DNA from: an uncultured Actinomycetes bacterium
Lineage (GTDB): Bacteria > Actinomycetota > Actinomycetes > Mycobacteriales > Nakamurellaceae
Direction: 5' to 3'
DNA length: 64,000 bases
Assembly: GCA_937926105.1 (NCBI GenBank)
Contig: CALANS010000212.1
Location: 124,001-188,000 of the forward strand
Positions within the stretch are counted from its first letter, which is position 1. Every line of letters begins with the position of its first letter. This document shows positions 52,783 through 61,963 of the stretch, piece after piece. The notes beneath the pieces were generated by a model. The model searched no databases, was not told where the DNA came from, and saw only the letters and a program-made list of their open reading frames with translations. The position numbers and the translations under genes were made by a program.

Positions 52783-53753
52783 GACCGGTCCGCTCGCATG
52801 GCCGCCGCCGGCTGAGCGTCGACCGCGGCGTCGCCGGGATACCCGTCACCGCTGTCGTTGTCGGTTCCGTAGTGGCGCAGGAACAGCTCCTCCAGGGTGG
52901 GTGGCTGGCTGGTCAGGCCGCGCAGACCGCCGGACAGCAGCAGCCTCATCGCGTCTTCCAGCCGGTCGGAGTCGACGTCGAAGCGCACCCGGGCGCCCTC
53001 CGAGACCAGATCGTGCACACCTGGCATCTCCGACAGGCCGCTGGGCACGGAATCCAGCTCGGCGGAGATGGAGGTCCTCGTCAGGTGACGCAGCTCCGCC
53101 AGCGTCCCCGACTCCACCACGGCGCCGGCCCGGATGATCGACACCCGATCGCACAGCGCCTCCACCTCGGACAGGATGTGGCTGGACAGCAGCACCGTCC
53201 GGCCGCGCTCCTTCTCGGCGTTGATGCAGTCCTGGAACACCGCTTCCATCAATGGATCAAGGCCGGACGTCGGCTCATCCAGAATCAGCAGCTCCACATC
53301 GGAGGCCAGCGCCGCCACGATCGCGACCTTCTGTCGATTGCCCTTGGAGTAGGTGCGCCCCTTGCGGCGCGGATCTAGCTCGAAGCGCTCGATCAACTCC
53401 TCTCGGCGCCGGATGTCCAGTCCGCCGCGCAACCGGCCGAGCAGATCGATCACCTCGCCGCCGGACAGGTTGGGCCACAGGTTCACATCGCCCGGCACGT
53501 AGGCGAGCCGGCGGTGCAGCGCCACGGCATCCCGCCACGGGTCGCCGCCGAGCAGCCGTGCCGTTCCGGCGTCGGCGCGCAACAGGCCCAGCAGCACCCG
53601 GATCGCGGTGGACTTGCCGGCGCCGTTGGGGCCGAGGAAGCCGTGTACCTGGCCGGTCTGCACGGTCAGATCCAGGTGGTCCAAGGCCCGCACGGGACCG
53701 AATGTCTTAACGATGCCGGACATCTCGATGGCCGGCCGGAGTGTTGTGGTCAT
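52779..53753 (-). CDS. ABC exporter ATP-binding protein
   Basis: A 324-residue nucleotide-binding subunit: Walker [10 protein letters not shown] (41-49), the signature region [15 protein letters not shown] (a variant of LSGGQ normal for this exporter group), Walker [13 protein letters not shown] and the H-loop [11 protein letters not shown]-terminal extension of about 90 residues follows, as in DrrA-like ATPases. ATG 53753 begins at the strand before the Walker A region; the upstream frame to 54017 is TetR shadow. It overlaps the TetR stop (ATGA) and the permease start, forming a three-gene operon. Confidence 0.93.
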   Translation of the reverse strand: MTTTLRPAIEMSGIVKTFGPVRALDHLDLTVQTGQVHGFLGPNGAGKSTAIRVLLGLLRADAGTARLLGGDPWRDAVALHRRLAYVPGDVNLWPNLSGGEVIDLLGRLRGGLDIRRREELIERFELDPRRKGRTYSKGNRQKVAIVAALASDVELLILDEPTSGLDPLMEAVFQDCINAEKERGRTVLLSSHILSEVEALCDRVSIIRAGAVVESGTLAELRHLTRTSISAELDSVPSGLSEMPGVHDLVSEGARVRFDVDSDRLEDAMRLLLSGGLRGLTSQPPTLEELFLRHYGTDNDSGDGYPGDAAVDAQPAAAMRADRS

Positions 53754-54481
53754 TTTTGCTGATCCCCCTGAGGAGTGTGCCGCCGGTGTTGCCGGCTGCC
53801 ATCGGGCGCTGGTCGGCTGGTGGCTCGCGCGCCCGGCGGCGCCGTACTCGACTGTCGCCGGAAGGCGTCCAGGTAGGCCGTGGTGGCGAACAGGCCGTGG
53901 GTGTAGAGCTCGACGGCCGCGCCGGCGGTCGAGCCGATGATCGCCGCGGTGCGCTGCTCCGGAGCGACGTCCGGCGCGAGGTAACGGTCCAGCAGCTGGA
54001 TACCCAGGCTGATGCACACCAGCAGGGCGGCACGGGCATGGTCGTCGTCGGACGGCTTGACCTGCCCTGCGGCGACCGAGGTTGCCAGCCAGCCCTCAGT
54101 CTGATCGACCAGCCGGTCGAAGAGCGCCTGTGCCAGCGGGCCCCCGTCCATCAGCGCCCGAGTGCCGTAGCGAACCACCGGCAGATACTCGTCCGCTCGG
54201 GACAGCTGGGCGATGGCGCTGGCCGGGCCTTGTTGCTCCATCTCGGCGATGGACTCCCCTAGTACCTGTTGCACCCGGGCGTCGCAGGCCTGCCGAAGAC
54301 CGTCCTTGGAGCCGAAGTGGTGGATCACCAGGCCGGGGGAGACGCCGGCCGCCTGAGCGAGCTGCCGGATGGTGACGCGGGCGAACCCGTGCGCGCCGAT
54401 CATCGCGATGGCGGCGTCGCGAATCCGTGCCCGGGTGGTGAGGTCGCTGTCCGACGGTGGTGTTGAACGCACGGACAACAT
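53750..54481 (-). CDS. TetR-family regulator of the ABC exporter
   Basis: A 243-residue repressor. Its N-terminal helix-turn-helix (about 16-62: [20 protein letters not shown], then [20 protein letters not shown]) is standard TetR; the C-terminal part should bind ligand and dimerise. ATG 54481 lies directly next to the perfect palindrome TAAACGCGCGTTTA, so the protein very likely represses its own operon. It is the first gene of tetR-ATPase-permease, linked by ATGA overlaps. Confidence 0.92.
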   Translation of the reverse strand: MLSVRSTPPSDSDLTTRARIRDAAIAMIGAHGFARVTIRQLAQAAGVSPGLVIHHFGSKDGLRQACDARVQQVLGESIAEMEQQGPASAIAQLSRADEYLPVVRYGTRALMDGGPLAQALFDRLVDQTEGWLATSVAAGQVKPSDDDHARAALLVCISLGIQLLDRYLAPDVAPEQRTAAIIGSTAGAAVELYTHGLFATTAYLDAFRRQSSTAPPGARATSRPAPDGSRQHRRHTPQGDQQK

Positions 54482-54499
54482 ACTAAACGCGCGTTTAAT
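54482..54499 (-). promoter_or_regulatory. TetR operator at the tetR start
   Basis: TAAACGCGCGTTTA at 54484-54497 is a perfect 14-bp palindrome placed 2 bp upstream of the tetR ATG. AACGCGCGTT-centred palindromes are common TetR sites in actinobacteria. Its position implies a leaderless or very short-leader transcript blocked by the repressor. Confidence 0.75.
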
Positions 54500-54751
54500 C
54501 GACCGCAAACAGGGCCGTCGGGGCGGGTTGTGGGGCCCAGCGCGTGCGGTGGGCGTGCGGTGGGGCGTGCAGTGAGGCGTGGAGTGGGGCATGGGTGGCT
54601 GCGATCCGCGTGCCGAACTGCGGTGTGCGTGCGCGATTGAGTACGCGGATGGGAGCTGTGCACGCGGATCGGAAGCGGGCACGCGGACGGGAGACGGGCG
54701 CGCGGGCGGGGGGGCCTGCGCGCGGACGGGTTGGCCGGTCGGCGTGCCGCG
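54500..54751. other. Low-complexity GC-rich spacer
   Basis: About 250 bp between tetR and the oxidoreductase gene. It contains loosely repeated GTGCGGTGGGCGTGCG-like and CGCGGACGGG-like units. No gene, terminator or promoter is convincing. It may be slippage-prone filler. Confidence 0.4.
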
Positions 54752-55789
54752 CTATTCGCCCGGCAGGATCGCGCCGACCTGCCGGCGGACCTCGTCCATG
54801 GTCTTCATGATCGCCAGCGTCTCGCCCCAGCCGAGCAGCCGCGACTCGCGGCGGCCCGCCGCCACGCAGCGCGCCAGCTCGGCCGCCTCGTAGCTCAGCC
54901 CGCCCGATCCGGTGATCGGGTCGCGCGGCCGGATCAACTGCCGCCCGTCCCGGGATGTCACCGTGAGCACGCCGGGCGCGTAGAACGGCCCGGACAGTTC
55001 GGCACGCGCGAGGGTGCCCGAGATCGACGCGACTGTCGGTGTTTTCGCCAGCAGCGTGGTGTGCAGTACGGCCTGGGCCGCCCCCTTGTCGAGCACGATG
55101 CCGGCCTGCGCGTCCACCCCCGTGCTGGTGATGGTCCCGACCGCCGTCACCGCCTCCGGCCTGCCCAGCACCATGGAGGCGAACGACACCGGATAGATGC
55201 CCAGGTCCAGCATGGCGCCGCCGGCCAACTCCGGATTGAGCAGTCGATGTGCCGGATCGACGTCGAAGTATTGGCCATGATCGGCCGCCACTACGGCAAT
55301 ATCGCCCAGCACTCCGTCGGCCAGCACCTGCCGCAGGACGTCGGTCTGCGGTAGGTACCGGGTCCACATCGCCTCCATCACCAGCACTCCCGCCGACCGG
55401 GCGGCGTCGAAGACCAGTGCGGCCTCGGCAGCGTTGCGGGTGAACGACTTCTCCACCAGGACGTGCTTGCCGGCGGCGATGGCAGCCAGCGCATTGTCAC
55501 GATGCTCGCTGTGCGGGGTGGCGACGTAGACGACGTCGACCCCGGGATCGTTCACCAGCGCGGCGTAGCTGGGATGCGCCCGGTCAATGTGGTGCCTGCT
55601 CGCGAACGACTGCGCTCGATCGGCGGACCGAGAGCCTACGGCCACTACCTGCTGGTGGGTGTGTGCGGCCAGGGCGGTGACGAAGGATCCGGCGATGCCG
55701 CCGGTGGCCAGGATGCCCCAGCGTAGCGGCGGGGCGGTTGCCGGGTCGGCGATGCGGGAGGTCGGAAGGGACATCGGGAAGTCGGACAC
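54752..55789 (-). CDS. Gfo/Idh/MocA family oxidoreductase
   Basis: A 345-residue NAD(P)-dependent oxidoreductase: RWGILATGGIAGSFV (Rossmann), YVATPHSEHRDNALAAIAAGKHVLVEK (EK motif of the family) and EAMWTRYLPQTDVLRQV, which resembles the dihydrodiol dehydrogenase/1,5-anhydrofructose-like subgroup. The C-terminal domain is complete. The gene is single, divergent from the nrd operon. The substrate is not identified. A second in-frame ATG (MSLPTSR) six codons in is an alternative start. Confidence 0.88.
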   Translation of the reverse strand: MSDFPMSLPTSRIADPATAPPLRWGILATGGIAGSFVTALAAHTHQQVVAVGSRSADRAQSFASRHHIDRAHPSYAALVNDPGVDVVYVATPHSEHRDNALAAIAAGKHVLVEKSFTRNAAEAALVFDAARSAGVLVMEAMWTRYLPQTDVLRQVLADGVLGDIAVVAADHGQYFDVDPAHRLLNPELAGGAMLDLGIYPVSFASMVLGRPEAVTAVGTITSTGVDAQAGIVLDKGAAQAVLHTTLLAKTPTVASISGTLARAELSGPFYAPGVLTVTSRDGRQLIRPRDPITGSGGLSYEAAELARCVAAGRRESRLLGWGETLAIMKTMDEVRRQVGAILPGE

Positions 55790-55901
55790 TCGGTCACGCT
55801 ATCGCCCGGCGGGTCGCGGACCACAGTGGGTCGCGTCCACGGTCGCAGCCGATTTCCGGCGTGTCGCGGGTGACGCGCCGGGCCCGGCCAGACACGCCGC
55901 G

Positions 55902-55949
55902 ACACGACATGTGGGGGTACGTCGAAATGTCAGCCACCAGATGTAGCGT
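55902..55949 (+). promoter_or_regulatory. Two candidate NrdR boxes, 32 bp apart
   Basis: ACACGACATGTGGGGG (55902-55917) and CCACCAGATGTAGCGT (55934-55949) match the NrdR-box pattern ACAC-T-A-Y-ATRTRGTGT at about 13 and 12 of 16 positions. Their starts are 32 bp apart, three helical turns, the usual tandem layout of NrdR sites upstream of nrd operons. The promoter should lie in or beside them. Confidence 0.6.
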
Positions 55950-55960
55950 CAGCGACGCCG

Positions 55961-56174
55961 AAGGTTCCTCATCGACCGCCAGCCTGGTGATCCGGTGAGG
56001 AGGCAACAGGGAATCCGGTGCGAATCCGGAACTGCCCCGCAGCGGTGAGTGGGAACGACCGCCGTCCGCGCCGGGACCGCAGGGTCACGGCGTGACAGCA
56101 CTGGGTGCGTGAGCGCCCGGGAAGCGACGGCCAGTAGGAGCGCGAGAGCGAGCCCACGAGTCCGAAGACCTGCC
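55961..56174 (+). ncRNA. Cobalamin (adenosylcobalamin) riboswitch
   Basis: The conserved parts appear in order: AAGGTT (5' side of P1, 55961), GGAGGCAACAGGGAA, TCCGGTGCGAATCCGG, ACTGCCCCGCAGCGGTGAGT, GGGAAGCGACGGCCAGTAGG, and GAGTCCGAAGACCTGCC at the 3' end (about 56158-56174), whose ACCT closes P1. It lies about 130 nt upstream of nrdA. In Streptomyces a B12 riboswitch likewise turns off the B12-independent class Ia nrdABS operon, so high cobalamin should lower nrdAB expression here while a B12-dependent enzyme elsewhere takes over. Confidence 0.93.
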
Positions 56175-56303
56175 TTGGGTGCGTCCGCCGCCGGCGGGCG
56201 CCGCCGGTGTGCCTCGTGGGAGGGCCGACCGCGGATCCGCCTTACGCGTCCGTCGCCGTCCCACCCATCTCATCGGCAACGACGGCTCGCGAGGAGAGAG
56301 AAC

Positions 56304-59300
56304 ATGACGAACACACTGGCCGTCCCTGTCACGGAGCCGGCGCCGGAATCGGCATCGGAGCCTGCGCCGGACACGGCGCCGGAGTCGGCTCCGGATTCGC
56401 CACCGGATTTGCTACGGGACTCGTTACCGGACTCGTTACCGGATTCGGGCGGCGGCAACCACCGCGATGCGACCCCGCCGTTCGCCGACCCCTCCGGCCG
56501 GGACCGGTCGCCGGCGCGTCCCGTCGGCATGACGGTGCTGCGCCGCAACGGATCCGTGGCCGATTTCGACCCGGGCCGCATCGCCGTGGCCATCACCAAG
56601 GCCTTTCTGGCGGTGGAGGGTGAATCGGCCGGCCGGTCGGCTCGGTTGCGGTCTCAGGTGTCCGAGGTGACCGAGGCGGTGGTGGCCCCGCTGCGCCGGC
56701 GCTACGGCGTCGACGGCAGCACCCCGGGCCGGCCCATCGACCTCGAGCAGGTGCAAGACCAGGTAGAACTGGAGCTGATGCGCGGCGGGCACGCCGCGGT
56801 GGCCCGGGCGTACATCCTCTACCGCGACGAGCACCGCCGGGCCCGGCAGCAGCGGCTGCGCCGCGAGCAGCCCTCCGAGACATCGTCACCGATACTGCGG
56901 GTGGTTGCCGCAGACGGCACCGCCACCCCGATCGACATCGACCGGCTGCGCGACATCATCACCGAGGCATGTGCCGGCCTGGCCGACGTCGACCCGGGGC
57001 GGGTGCAGCGCCTCGCGCTGGCCACCCTGTACGACGGGATGGGCGTGGGGGAACTGAGTCTCGCGCCGATCCTGGCCGCCCGCGGCCTGGTGGAGACCGA
57101 GCCCGGCTACTCCAGGGTCGCCTCCCGGCTGCTGGCCGATGTGCTGCGCGCCGAGGCCCTGAGCCACCTGGCTGGGTCCCCGCAGCAGGCGTCGGCCGCC
57201 GAGATGGCCGACCGTTATCCCGGGTATCTGCGCGACTATGTCGCCCGCGGCATCGAGTTGGGCCAGCTCGACCCGCTGCTCGCCGAATTCGACCTCGATC
57301 GACTCGGCGCGGCCATCGACCCCGGTCGCGACCTCGAATTCAGCTACCTGGGTCTGCAGACCCTGTACGACAGGTATCTGTTGCACCATCGTGGCACCCG
57401 ATACGAACTGCCGCAGGCCTTCTTCATGCGGGTGGCGATGGGACTCGCGCTGCGCGAGATCGACCGCGAGGAAAGGGCCGTCGAGTTCTATCGGCTGCTG
57501 TCCTCGTTCGATTTCATGTGCTCCACTCCGACGCTGTTCAACGCCGGCACCACCCGGCCGCAGCTGTCCTCCTGCTTCTTGACCACGATCTCCGACGACC
57601 TGGACGGCATCTTCTCCGGCATTCGGAACAACGCGCTTTTGGCGAAGTACTCCGGAGGACTGGGCAACGACTGGACCCCGGTGCGCGGGATCGGAGCGCA
57701 CATTCGCGGCACCAACGGCACGTCCTCCGGCGTGGTGCCGTTCCTGAAGATCGCGAACGACACCGCGGTCGCGGTCAACCAGGGCGGCAAGCGCAAGGGC
57801 GCGGTGTGCGCGTACCTGGAGACCTGGCACATCGACGTCGAGGAGTTCCTGGAGCTGCGGCGCAATACCGGTGACGAGCGGCGCCGCACGCACGACATGA
57901 ACGTCGCCGCCTGGGTGCCCGACGAATTCCTCCGCCGGGTGGAGGCCGACGCGACGTGGACCCTGTTCTCGCCGGACGAGGTGCCTGACCTGCACGATCT
58001 CTACGGCCGCGAGTTCGCCGCCCGCTATGCCGCATACGAGGCGGCCGCCGACCGCGGCGAGATCGGAGTGTTCCGTCGGGTCCGAGCGGTGGAGCTGTGG
58101 CGCCGGATGCTGACCATGCTGTTCGAGACCGGGCACCCGTGGATCACCTTCAAAGACGCCTGCAACCTGCGATCCCCGCAGCAGCACGCTGGCGTGGTGC
58201 ACTCCTCCAACTTGTGCACCGAGATCACCCTGAACACCTCACCCGGCCCGGACGGCGAGGTCGCGGTGTGCAACCTCGGCTCGGTCAACCTGGCCGCACA
58301 CCTGCGGCCGGATGGGCTTGACGCCGAGCACCTGCGCCGCACCGTGACGACGGCGGTTCGCATGCTGGACAACGTGATCGACATCAACATGTACACGATC
58401 CCGCAGGCCCGGCGGTCGAACCTGCGCCATCGCCCGGTCGGTCTCGGGCTGATGGGCTTCGCCGACGCGTTGGCCAGCATGAGCATCCCGTACGCCTCGG
58501 ATGCTGCGGTGGAGTTCGCCGACACCTCGATGGAGCAGATCGCCTACCACGCCATCGCGGCGTCGGCCGACCTGGCCGTCGAGCGCGGTCGGTACGCCTC
58601 GTTCGAGGGGTCGCTGTGGAGCCGCGGCATCCTGCCGATCGACTCCGTGGCGCTGCTCGCCGAGCATCGTGAGGGCGATCTTGAGCAGGACACGACCGTG
58701 CGGCTCGACTGGGACTCGCTGCGGGAGAAGGTGACCCGACAGGGCATGCGGAACTCGAACGTGATGGCCATCGCCCCGACGGCCACCATCTCCAACATCG
58801 TCGGCGTAAGCCAGTCCATCGAGCCCACCTACCGGAACCTGTACGTCAAGTCCAATATGAGCGGCGACTTCACCGTGATGAACGAGCACCTGGTGACCGC
58901 GCTCAAGGCCCGCGGCCTGTGGGACGAGGTGATGGTCGCCGACCTGAAGTACTTCGACGGGATGCTGGCACCCATCGACCGGATCCCCGCCGATATCAAG
59001 GAGCTGTTCGCCACCGCGTTCGAGCTCGACGGATCCTGGCTGGTGCGAGCGGCCTCGCGGCGGCAGAAGTGGATCGATCAGGCGCAGTCGCTGAACCTCT
59101 ACATGGCGGCTCCCAGCGGACGCAAGCTGGACGAGCTGTACCGGTCGGCGTGGCGTGCCGGCTGCAAGACCACCTACTACCTGCGCTCGACATCGGCGAC
59201 ACACGTGGAGAAGTCGACCCTGCAGGGGACCGACGGCCGACTCAACGCGGTCGCGCCGGTGCCGAACTCGGCTGCCGCCGTCACCGATACCGAGCTCGAT

Positions 59301-59369
59301 GCGTCGCTCCTATCGACCGAGCCCCGGGCGTGCTCGATCGACAACCCCGACTGCGAAGCCTGCCAGTAG
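56304..59369 (+). CDS. nrdA: Ribonucleotide reductase class I large (alpha) subunit
   Basis: Reduces ribonucleoside diphosphates to deoxy forms. The 1,021-residue chain has a disordered Pro/Glu/Asp/Ser N-terminus (1-75, including DSLP repeats). Two ATP-cone allosteric domains follow at about 78-175 and 197-285, then the barrel. C424 (LSSCFL) and C656 (VCNLGS) are the active-site redox pair. N636-L-C638-T-E640 holds the radical Cys with its Asn/Glu partners. Y958-Y959 (TTYYLRS) are in the radical path, and the C-terminal C1017-E-A-C1020 shuttles electrons. The open frame reaches 56049, inside the riboswitch; ATG 56304 has AGGAGAG upstream. It forms an operon with nrdB. Confidence 0.95.
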   Translation: MTNTLAVPVTEPAPESASEPAPDTAPESAPDSPPDLLRDSLPDSLPDSGGGNHRDATPPFADPSGRDRSPARPVGMTVLRRNGSVADFDPGRIAVAITKAFLAVEGESAGRSARLRSQVSEVTEAVVAPLRRRYGVDGSTPGRPIDLEQVQDQVELELMRGGHAAVARAYILYRDEHRRARQQRLRREQPSETSSPILRVVAADGTATPIDIDRLRDIITEACAGLADVDPGRVQRLALATLYDGMGVGELSLAPILAARGLVETEPGYSRVASRLLADVLRAEALSHLAGSPQQASAAEMADRYPGYLRDYVARGIELGQLDPLLAEFDLDRLGAAIDPGRDLEFSYLGLQTLYDRYLLHHRGTRYELPQAFFMRVAMGLALREIDREERAVEFYRLLSSFDFMCSTPTLFNAGTTRPQLSSCFLTTISDDLDGIFSGIRNNALLAKYSGGLGNDWTPVRGIGAHIRGTNGTSSGVVPFLKIANDTAVAVNQGGKRKGAVCAYLETWHIDVEEFLELRRNTGDERRRTHDMNVAAWVPDEFLRRVEADATWTLFSPDEVPDLHDLYGREFAARYAAYEAAADRGEIGVFRRVRAVELWRRMLTMLFETGHPWITFKDACNLRSPQQHAGVVHSSNLCTEITLNTSPGPDGEVAVCNLGSVNLAAHLRPDGLDAEHLRRTVTTAVRMLDNVIDINMYTIPQARRSNLRHRPVGLGLMGFADALASMSIPYASDAAVEFADTSMEQIAYHAIAASADLAVERGRYASFEGSLWSRGILPIDSVALLAEHREGDLEQDTTVRLDWDSLREKVTRQGMRNSNVMAIAPTATISNIVGVSQSIEPTYRNLYVKSNMSGDFTVMNEHLVTALKARGLWDEVMVADLKYFDGMLAPIDRIPADIKELFATAFELDGSWLVRAASRRQKWIDQAQSLNLYMAAPSGRKLDELYRSAWRAGCKTTYYLRSTSATHVEKSTLQGTDGRLNAVAPVPNSAAAVTDTELDASLLSTEPRACSIDNPDCEACQ

Positions 59370-59381
59370 CCCGTCGCTCCC

Positions 59382-59429
59382 GCTGGTGAGCCTGACGCGT
59401 CGCCATAGCGCCATCTCAGACTCACCAGC
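59382..59429 (+). other. Strong stem-loop between nrdA and nrdB
   Basis: GCTGGTGAG-c-CTGA (59382-59395) pairs with TCAG-a-CTCACCAGC (59416-59429): a 14-bp stem with one mismatch and a 20-nt loop. It ends 15 nt before the nrdB ATG and just upstream of its GAAAGGAAA site. No U-run follows, so it is more likely an mRNA-stability or translation element than a terminator. Confidence 0.7.
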
Positions 59430-59444
59430 CGAAAGGAAATTGCC

Positions 59445-60524
59445 ATGTCTGGATCCATCACCGGGCTCGGTGAGATCGACTGCTCGGTCGGTGCCGCCGG
59501 CCGGGTCTCCGTCGGCCAGAAGGCCATGATCAACGCACGGGCAGATGTCAACCAATTGCTGCCGCTGCGCTACCACTGGGCCTGGGAGAAGTACCTGGCC
59601 GGCTGCAACAACCACTGGATGCCCACCGAGGTGTCCATGCAGGCCGACATCGCCCTGTGGAAGCAGCCCGCGGGGGAAAGCGGGCTCACGCCGGCCGAAC
59701 GACTGATGTTGCAACGTAATCTGGGCTTTTTCGCCACTGCGGAGTCGTTGGTGGCCAACAATATTGTGCTCGCCGTGTACCGGCAGCTGACCAATCCGGA
59801 GTGTCGGCAGTACCTGCTGCGGCAGGCTTTCGAGGAGGCCGTGCACACCCACACCTTTCAGTACATCTGCACCTCGCTCGGTCTGGACGAGGGCGAGCTG
59901 TTCAACATGTACCGGGAGGTGCCGTCGATCACCGAGAAGGACGCCTGGGCATTGCAGTACACCCAGCACCTGGACGACCCGTCGTTCCGCACCGGAACCC
60001 CGGAGAACGACCAGGCGTTTCTGCGCGACCTGATTGCCTTTTACGTGATCTTCGAGGGCATGTGGTTCTACACCGGATTCGCCCAGATCCTCTCGCTGGG
60101 CCGGCTGGGCAAGATGGTGGGCATCGCCGAGCAGTATCAGTACATCCTGCGCGACGAGTCCATCCACCTGAACTTCGGCATCGACGTGATCAACCAGATC
60201 AAGATCGAGAACCCACAGCTGTGGCATCCCGAGTTCGTCGCGGGAGTCCGCGAGATGCTGCGCACCGCCTGTGAACTGGAGGTCTCCTATGGCCGGGACA
60301 CCATGCCTACCCCCATTCTGGGTCTGTCTGCCGAATTGTGCGAGCAGTACCTGCACTTCATCACCAACCGGCGGTGCGCGCAGATCGGTCTGGAGCCGCT
60401 GTACCCCGCCGTGGAGAACCCGTTCGGCTGGATGAGCGAGGCGATGGATCTGGCCAAGGAGAAGAACTTCTTCGAGACCAGGGTCATCGAGTATCAGACC
60501 GGCTCCGGGCTGTCCTGGGACTGA
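59445..60524 (+). CDS. nrdB: Ribonucleotide reductase small (beta) subunit, predicted class Ic (Mn/Fe)
   Basis: Makes the oxidant for NrdA. The 359-residue ferritin-like chain has metal ligands E100 (FFATAESL), E131 and H134 ([10 protein letters not shown]), E203 (IFEGMW), E237 and H240 (DESIH). The residue four after H134, the Tyr122 position of E. coli R2, is F138, and the first ligand is Glu rather than Asp. Both are marks of the Chlamydia-type class Ic subunit, which uses a Mn/Fe cofactor instead of a Tyr radical. The spacing of all six ligands matches the chlamydial protein (offset about 10-11). Start ATG 59445 has GAAAGGAAA upstream. An Nramp manganese transporter follows. Confidence 0.93.
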   Translation: MSGSITGLGEIDCSVGAAGRVSVGQKAMINARADVNQLLPLRYHWAWEKYLAGCNNHWMPTEVSMQADIALWKQPAGESGLTPAERLMLQRNLGFFATAESLVANNIVLAVYRQLTNPECRQYLLRQAFEEAVHTHTFQYICTSLGLDEGELFNMYREVPSITEKDAWALQYTQHLDDPSFRTGTPENDQAFLRDLIAFYVIFEGMWFYTGFAQILSLGRLGKMVGIAEQYQYILRDESIHLNFGIDVINQIKIENPQLWHPEFVAGVREMLRTACELEVSYGRDTMPTPILGLSAELCEQYLHFITNRRCAQIGLEPLYPAVENPFGWMSEAMDLAKEKNFFETRVIEYQTGSGLSWD

Positions 60525-60600
60525 CTGCCGCCGCGGATCGTCCAGTTCAGCGGGCTGCTCGGTGCCCGCGTGCCGGGTGGCTGGGAGAGGTGTCGGTCGC

Positions 60601-60612
60601 AAGGCGGGCCTT
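60601..60612 (+). promoter_or_regulatory. Candidate DtxR/MntR-like dyad upstream of mntH
   Basis: AAGGC-GG-GCCTT is a perfect 5-bp dyad with a 2-bp spacer 24 bp upstream of the transporter start; a CCTTACC extension makes it resemble the AGG...CCT core of DtxR-family sites. Short dyads are common in GC-rich DNA, so this is tentative. Confidence 0.3.
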
Positions 60613-60635
60613 ACCTCCGAGCGGGAACGAGGATC

Positions 60636-61895
60636 GTGAACAATCGCGCCATGACCCGGTCCGGCCCCCGCCTAAGACGCAGGGGTGCCCGCTCCGGCGG
60701 GGTCGGGCTGTTGGGTCCCGCGTTCGTGGCCGCGGTGGCCTATGTCGATCCGGGCAATGTCGCCGCCAATCTGCAGGCGGGCTCCCGGTACGGATACCTG
60801 CTGCTGTGGGTGCTGGTGGTGGCCACCGTCGCCGCCGCTCTGGTGCAGTACCTGTCTGCCAAGCTGGGAGTTGCCACCGGGGCCTCGCTGCCGGAGTTGA
60901 TGCGGGACCGGCTCCGATCACCGGCCAGGATCGCCTACTGGCTGCAAGCCGAGGCGATCGCCATGGCCACCGACCTGGCCGAGGTGATCGGCGGGGCGAT
61001 CGCGCTGCGTCTGCTCTTCGGCGTCCCGCTGCTGCTCGGTGGGCTGATTGCCGGGGCGGTATCCATCGGATTGCTGCTGGTGCAGGACCGGCGGGGTCAG
61101 CGGCCCTTCGAGCGAGTGATCATCGGCCTGCTGCTGGTGGTGGCCGTGGGCTTCGTTGCGGGGCTGGTGGTGGTACCCCCGTCACCGTCCGGGACGCTGG
61201 GCGGCCTGGCGCCTCGCTTCGACGGATCCGATTCGCTGCTGCTGGCGACCGCAATGTTCGGCGCCACGGTGATGCCGCACGTGGTGTACCTGCACTCCGC
61301 CCTGGCCCGCGACCGGTTCGGCACCGTACCGCCCGGACCGCAGCGGCGACGCCTGCTGGCCGCCACCCGGGTGGATGTCGGGGCGTCGATGGTGCTGGCC
61401 GGTGGGGTGAACATCGCCATGCTGCTACTGGCCGCCTCGGCGCTGAGCGGCCGGCAGGACGTGGACACCATCGAGGGAGCTCATGCCGCCATCACCGCCG
61501 ATATTGGACCGGTGGTGGGCGTGCTGTTCGCGGTGGCACTGCTGATCTCCGGCCTGGCGTCCACCTCGGTGGGCTGCTACGCGGGCAGCGTCATCATGCA
61601 GGGTCTGCTGCGCCGCTCCATCGGGCTATTCGCGCGGCGGGCGGTGACACTGGTCCCCGCGCTGGTGGCGCTGGCAGCCAGCGGGGAGCCGACGTTACTG
61701 CTGGTGCTCTCCCAGGTGGTGCTCTCGTTCGGGCTGCCGTTCGTGCTCATTCCCCTGGTCCGGCTGACCGCAGACCGGTCGTTGCTGGGCGCGGCGGCGA
61801 ACCGTCCGGTGACCACGGTGCTGGGCTGGGTGGTGGCCACAGCGGTGACGGTGCTCAACGCGGTGCTGATCGTCGGGGCGATCGCCGGCTGGTAA
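60636..61895 (+). CDS. mntH: Nramp-family divalent metal (Mn2+/Fe2+) transporter
   Basis: Proton-coupled manganese/iron importer. The 419-residue chain has 11 hydrophobic helices, the helix-1 metal motif DPGN (AVAYVDPGNVAANL), helix-6 MPHVVYLHSA, and ATDLAEVIGGAIAL. These are the canonical ligands (Asp, Asn, and Met-Pro-His). GTG 60636 has GAGG a few bases upstream; ATG 60651 is a later alternative and the frame opens at 60570. It lies 111 bp after nrdB, so a separate promoter is likely; Mn supply next to a predicted Mn/Fe RNR makes biological sense. Confidence 0.93.
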   Translation: MNNRAMTRSGPRLRRRGARSGGVGLLGPAFVAAVAYVDPGNVAANLQAGSRYGYLLLWVLVVATVAAALVQYLSAKLGVATGASLPELMRDRLRSPARIAYWLQAEAIAMATDLAEVIGGAIALRLLFGVPLLLGGLIAGAVSIGLLLVQDRRGQRPFERVIIGLLLVVAVGFVAGLVVVPPSPSGTLGGLAPRFDGSDSLLLATAMFGATVMPHVVYLHSALARDRFGTVPPGPQRRRLLAATRVDVGASMVLAGGVNIAMLLLAASALSGRQDVDTIEGAHAAITADIGPVVGVLFAVALLISGLASTSVGCYAGSVIMQGLLRRSIGLFARRAVTLVPALVALAASGEPTLLLVLSQVVLSFGLPFVLIPLVRLTADRSLLGAAANRPVTTVLGWVVATAVTVLNAVLIVGAIAGW

Positions 61896-61927
61896 CCCTC
61901 CCACTATGCAAGAAGCGTCACCCGTGG

Positions 61928-61957
61928 TTGAGACTGCAACGACCCGCCCGCTATAGT
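61928..61957 (+). promoter_or_regulatory. Sigma-70-type promoter of the SAM-IV/metY transcript
   Basis: TTGAGA (61928-61933) and TATAGT (61952-61957) with an 18-bp spacer give a near-consensus promoter. The transcript would start near 61964, just before the riboswitch. Confidence 0.7.
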
Positions 61958-61963
61958 GATCGA

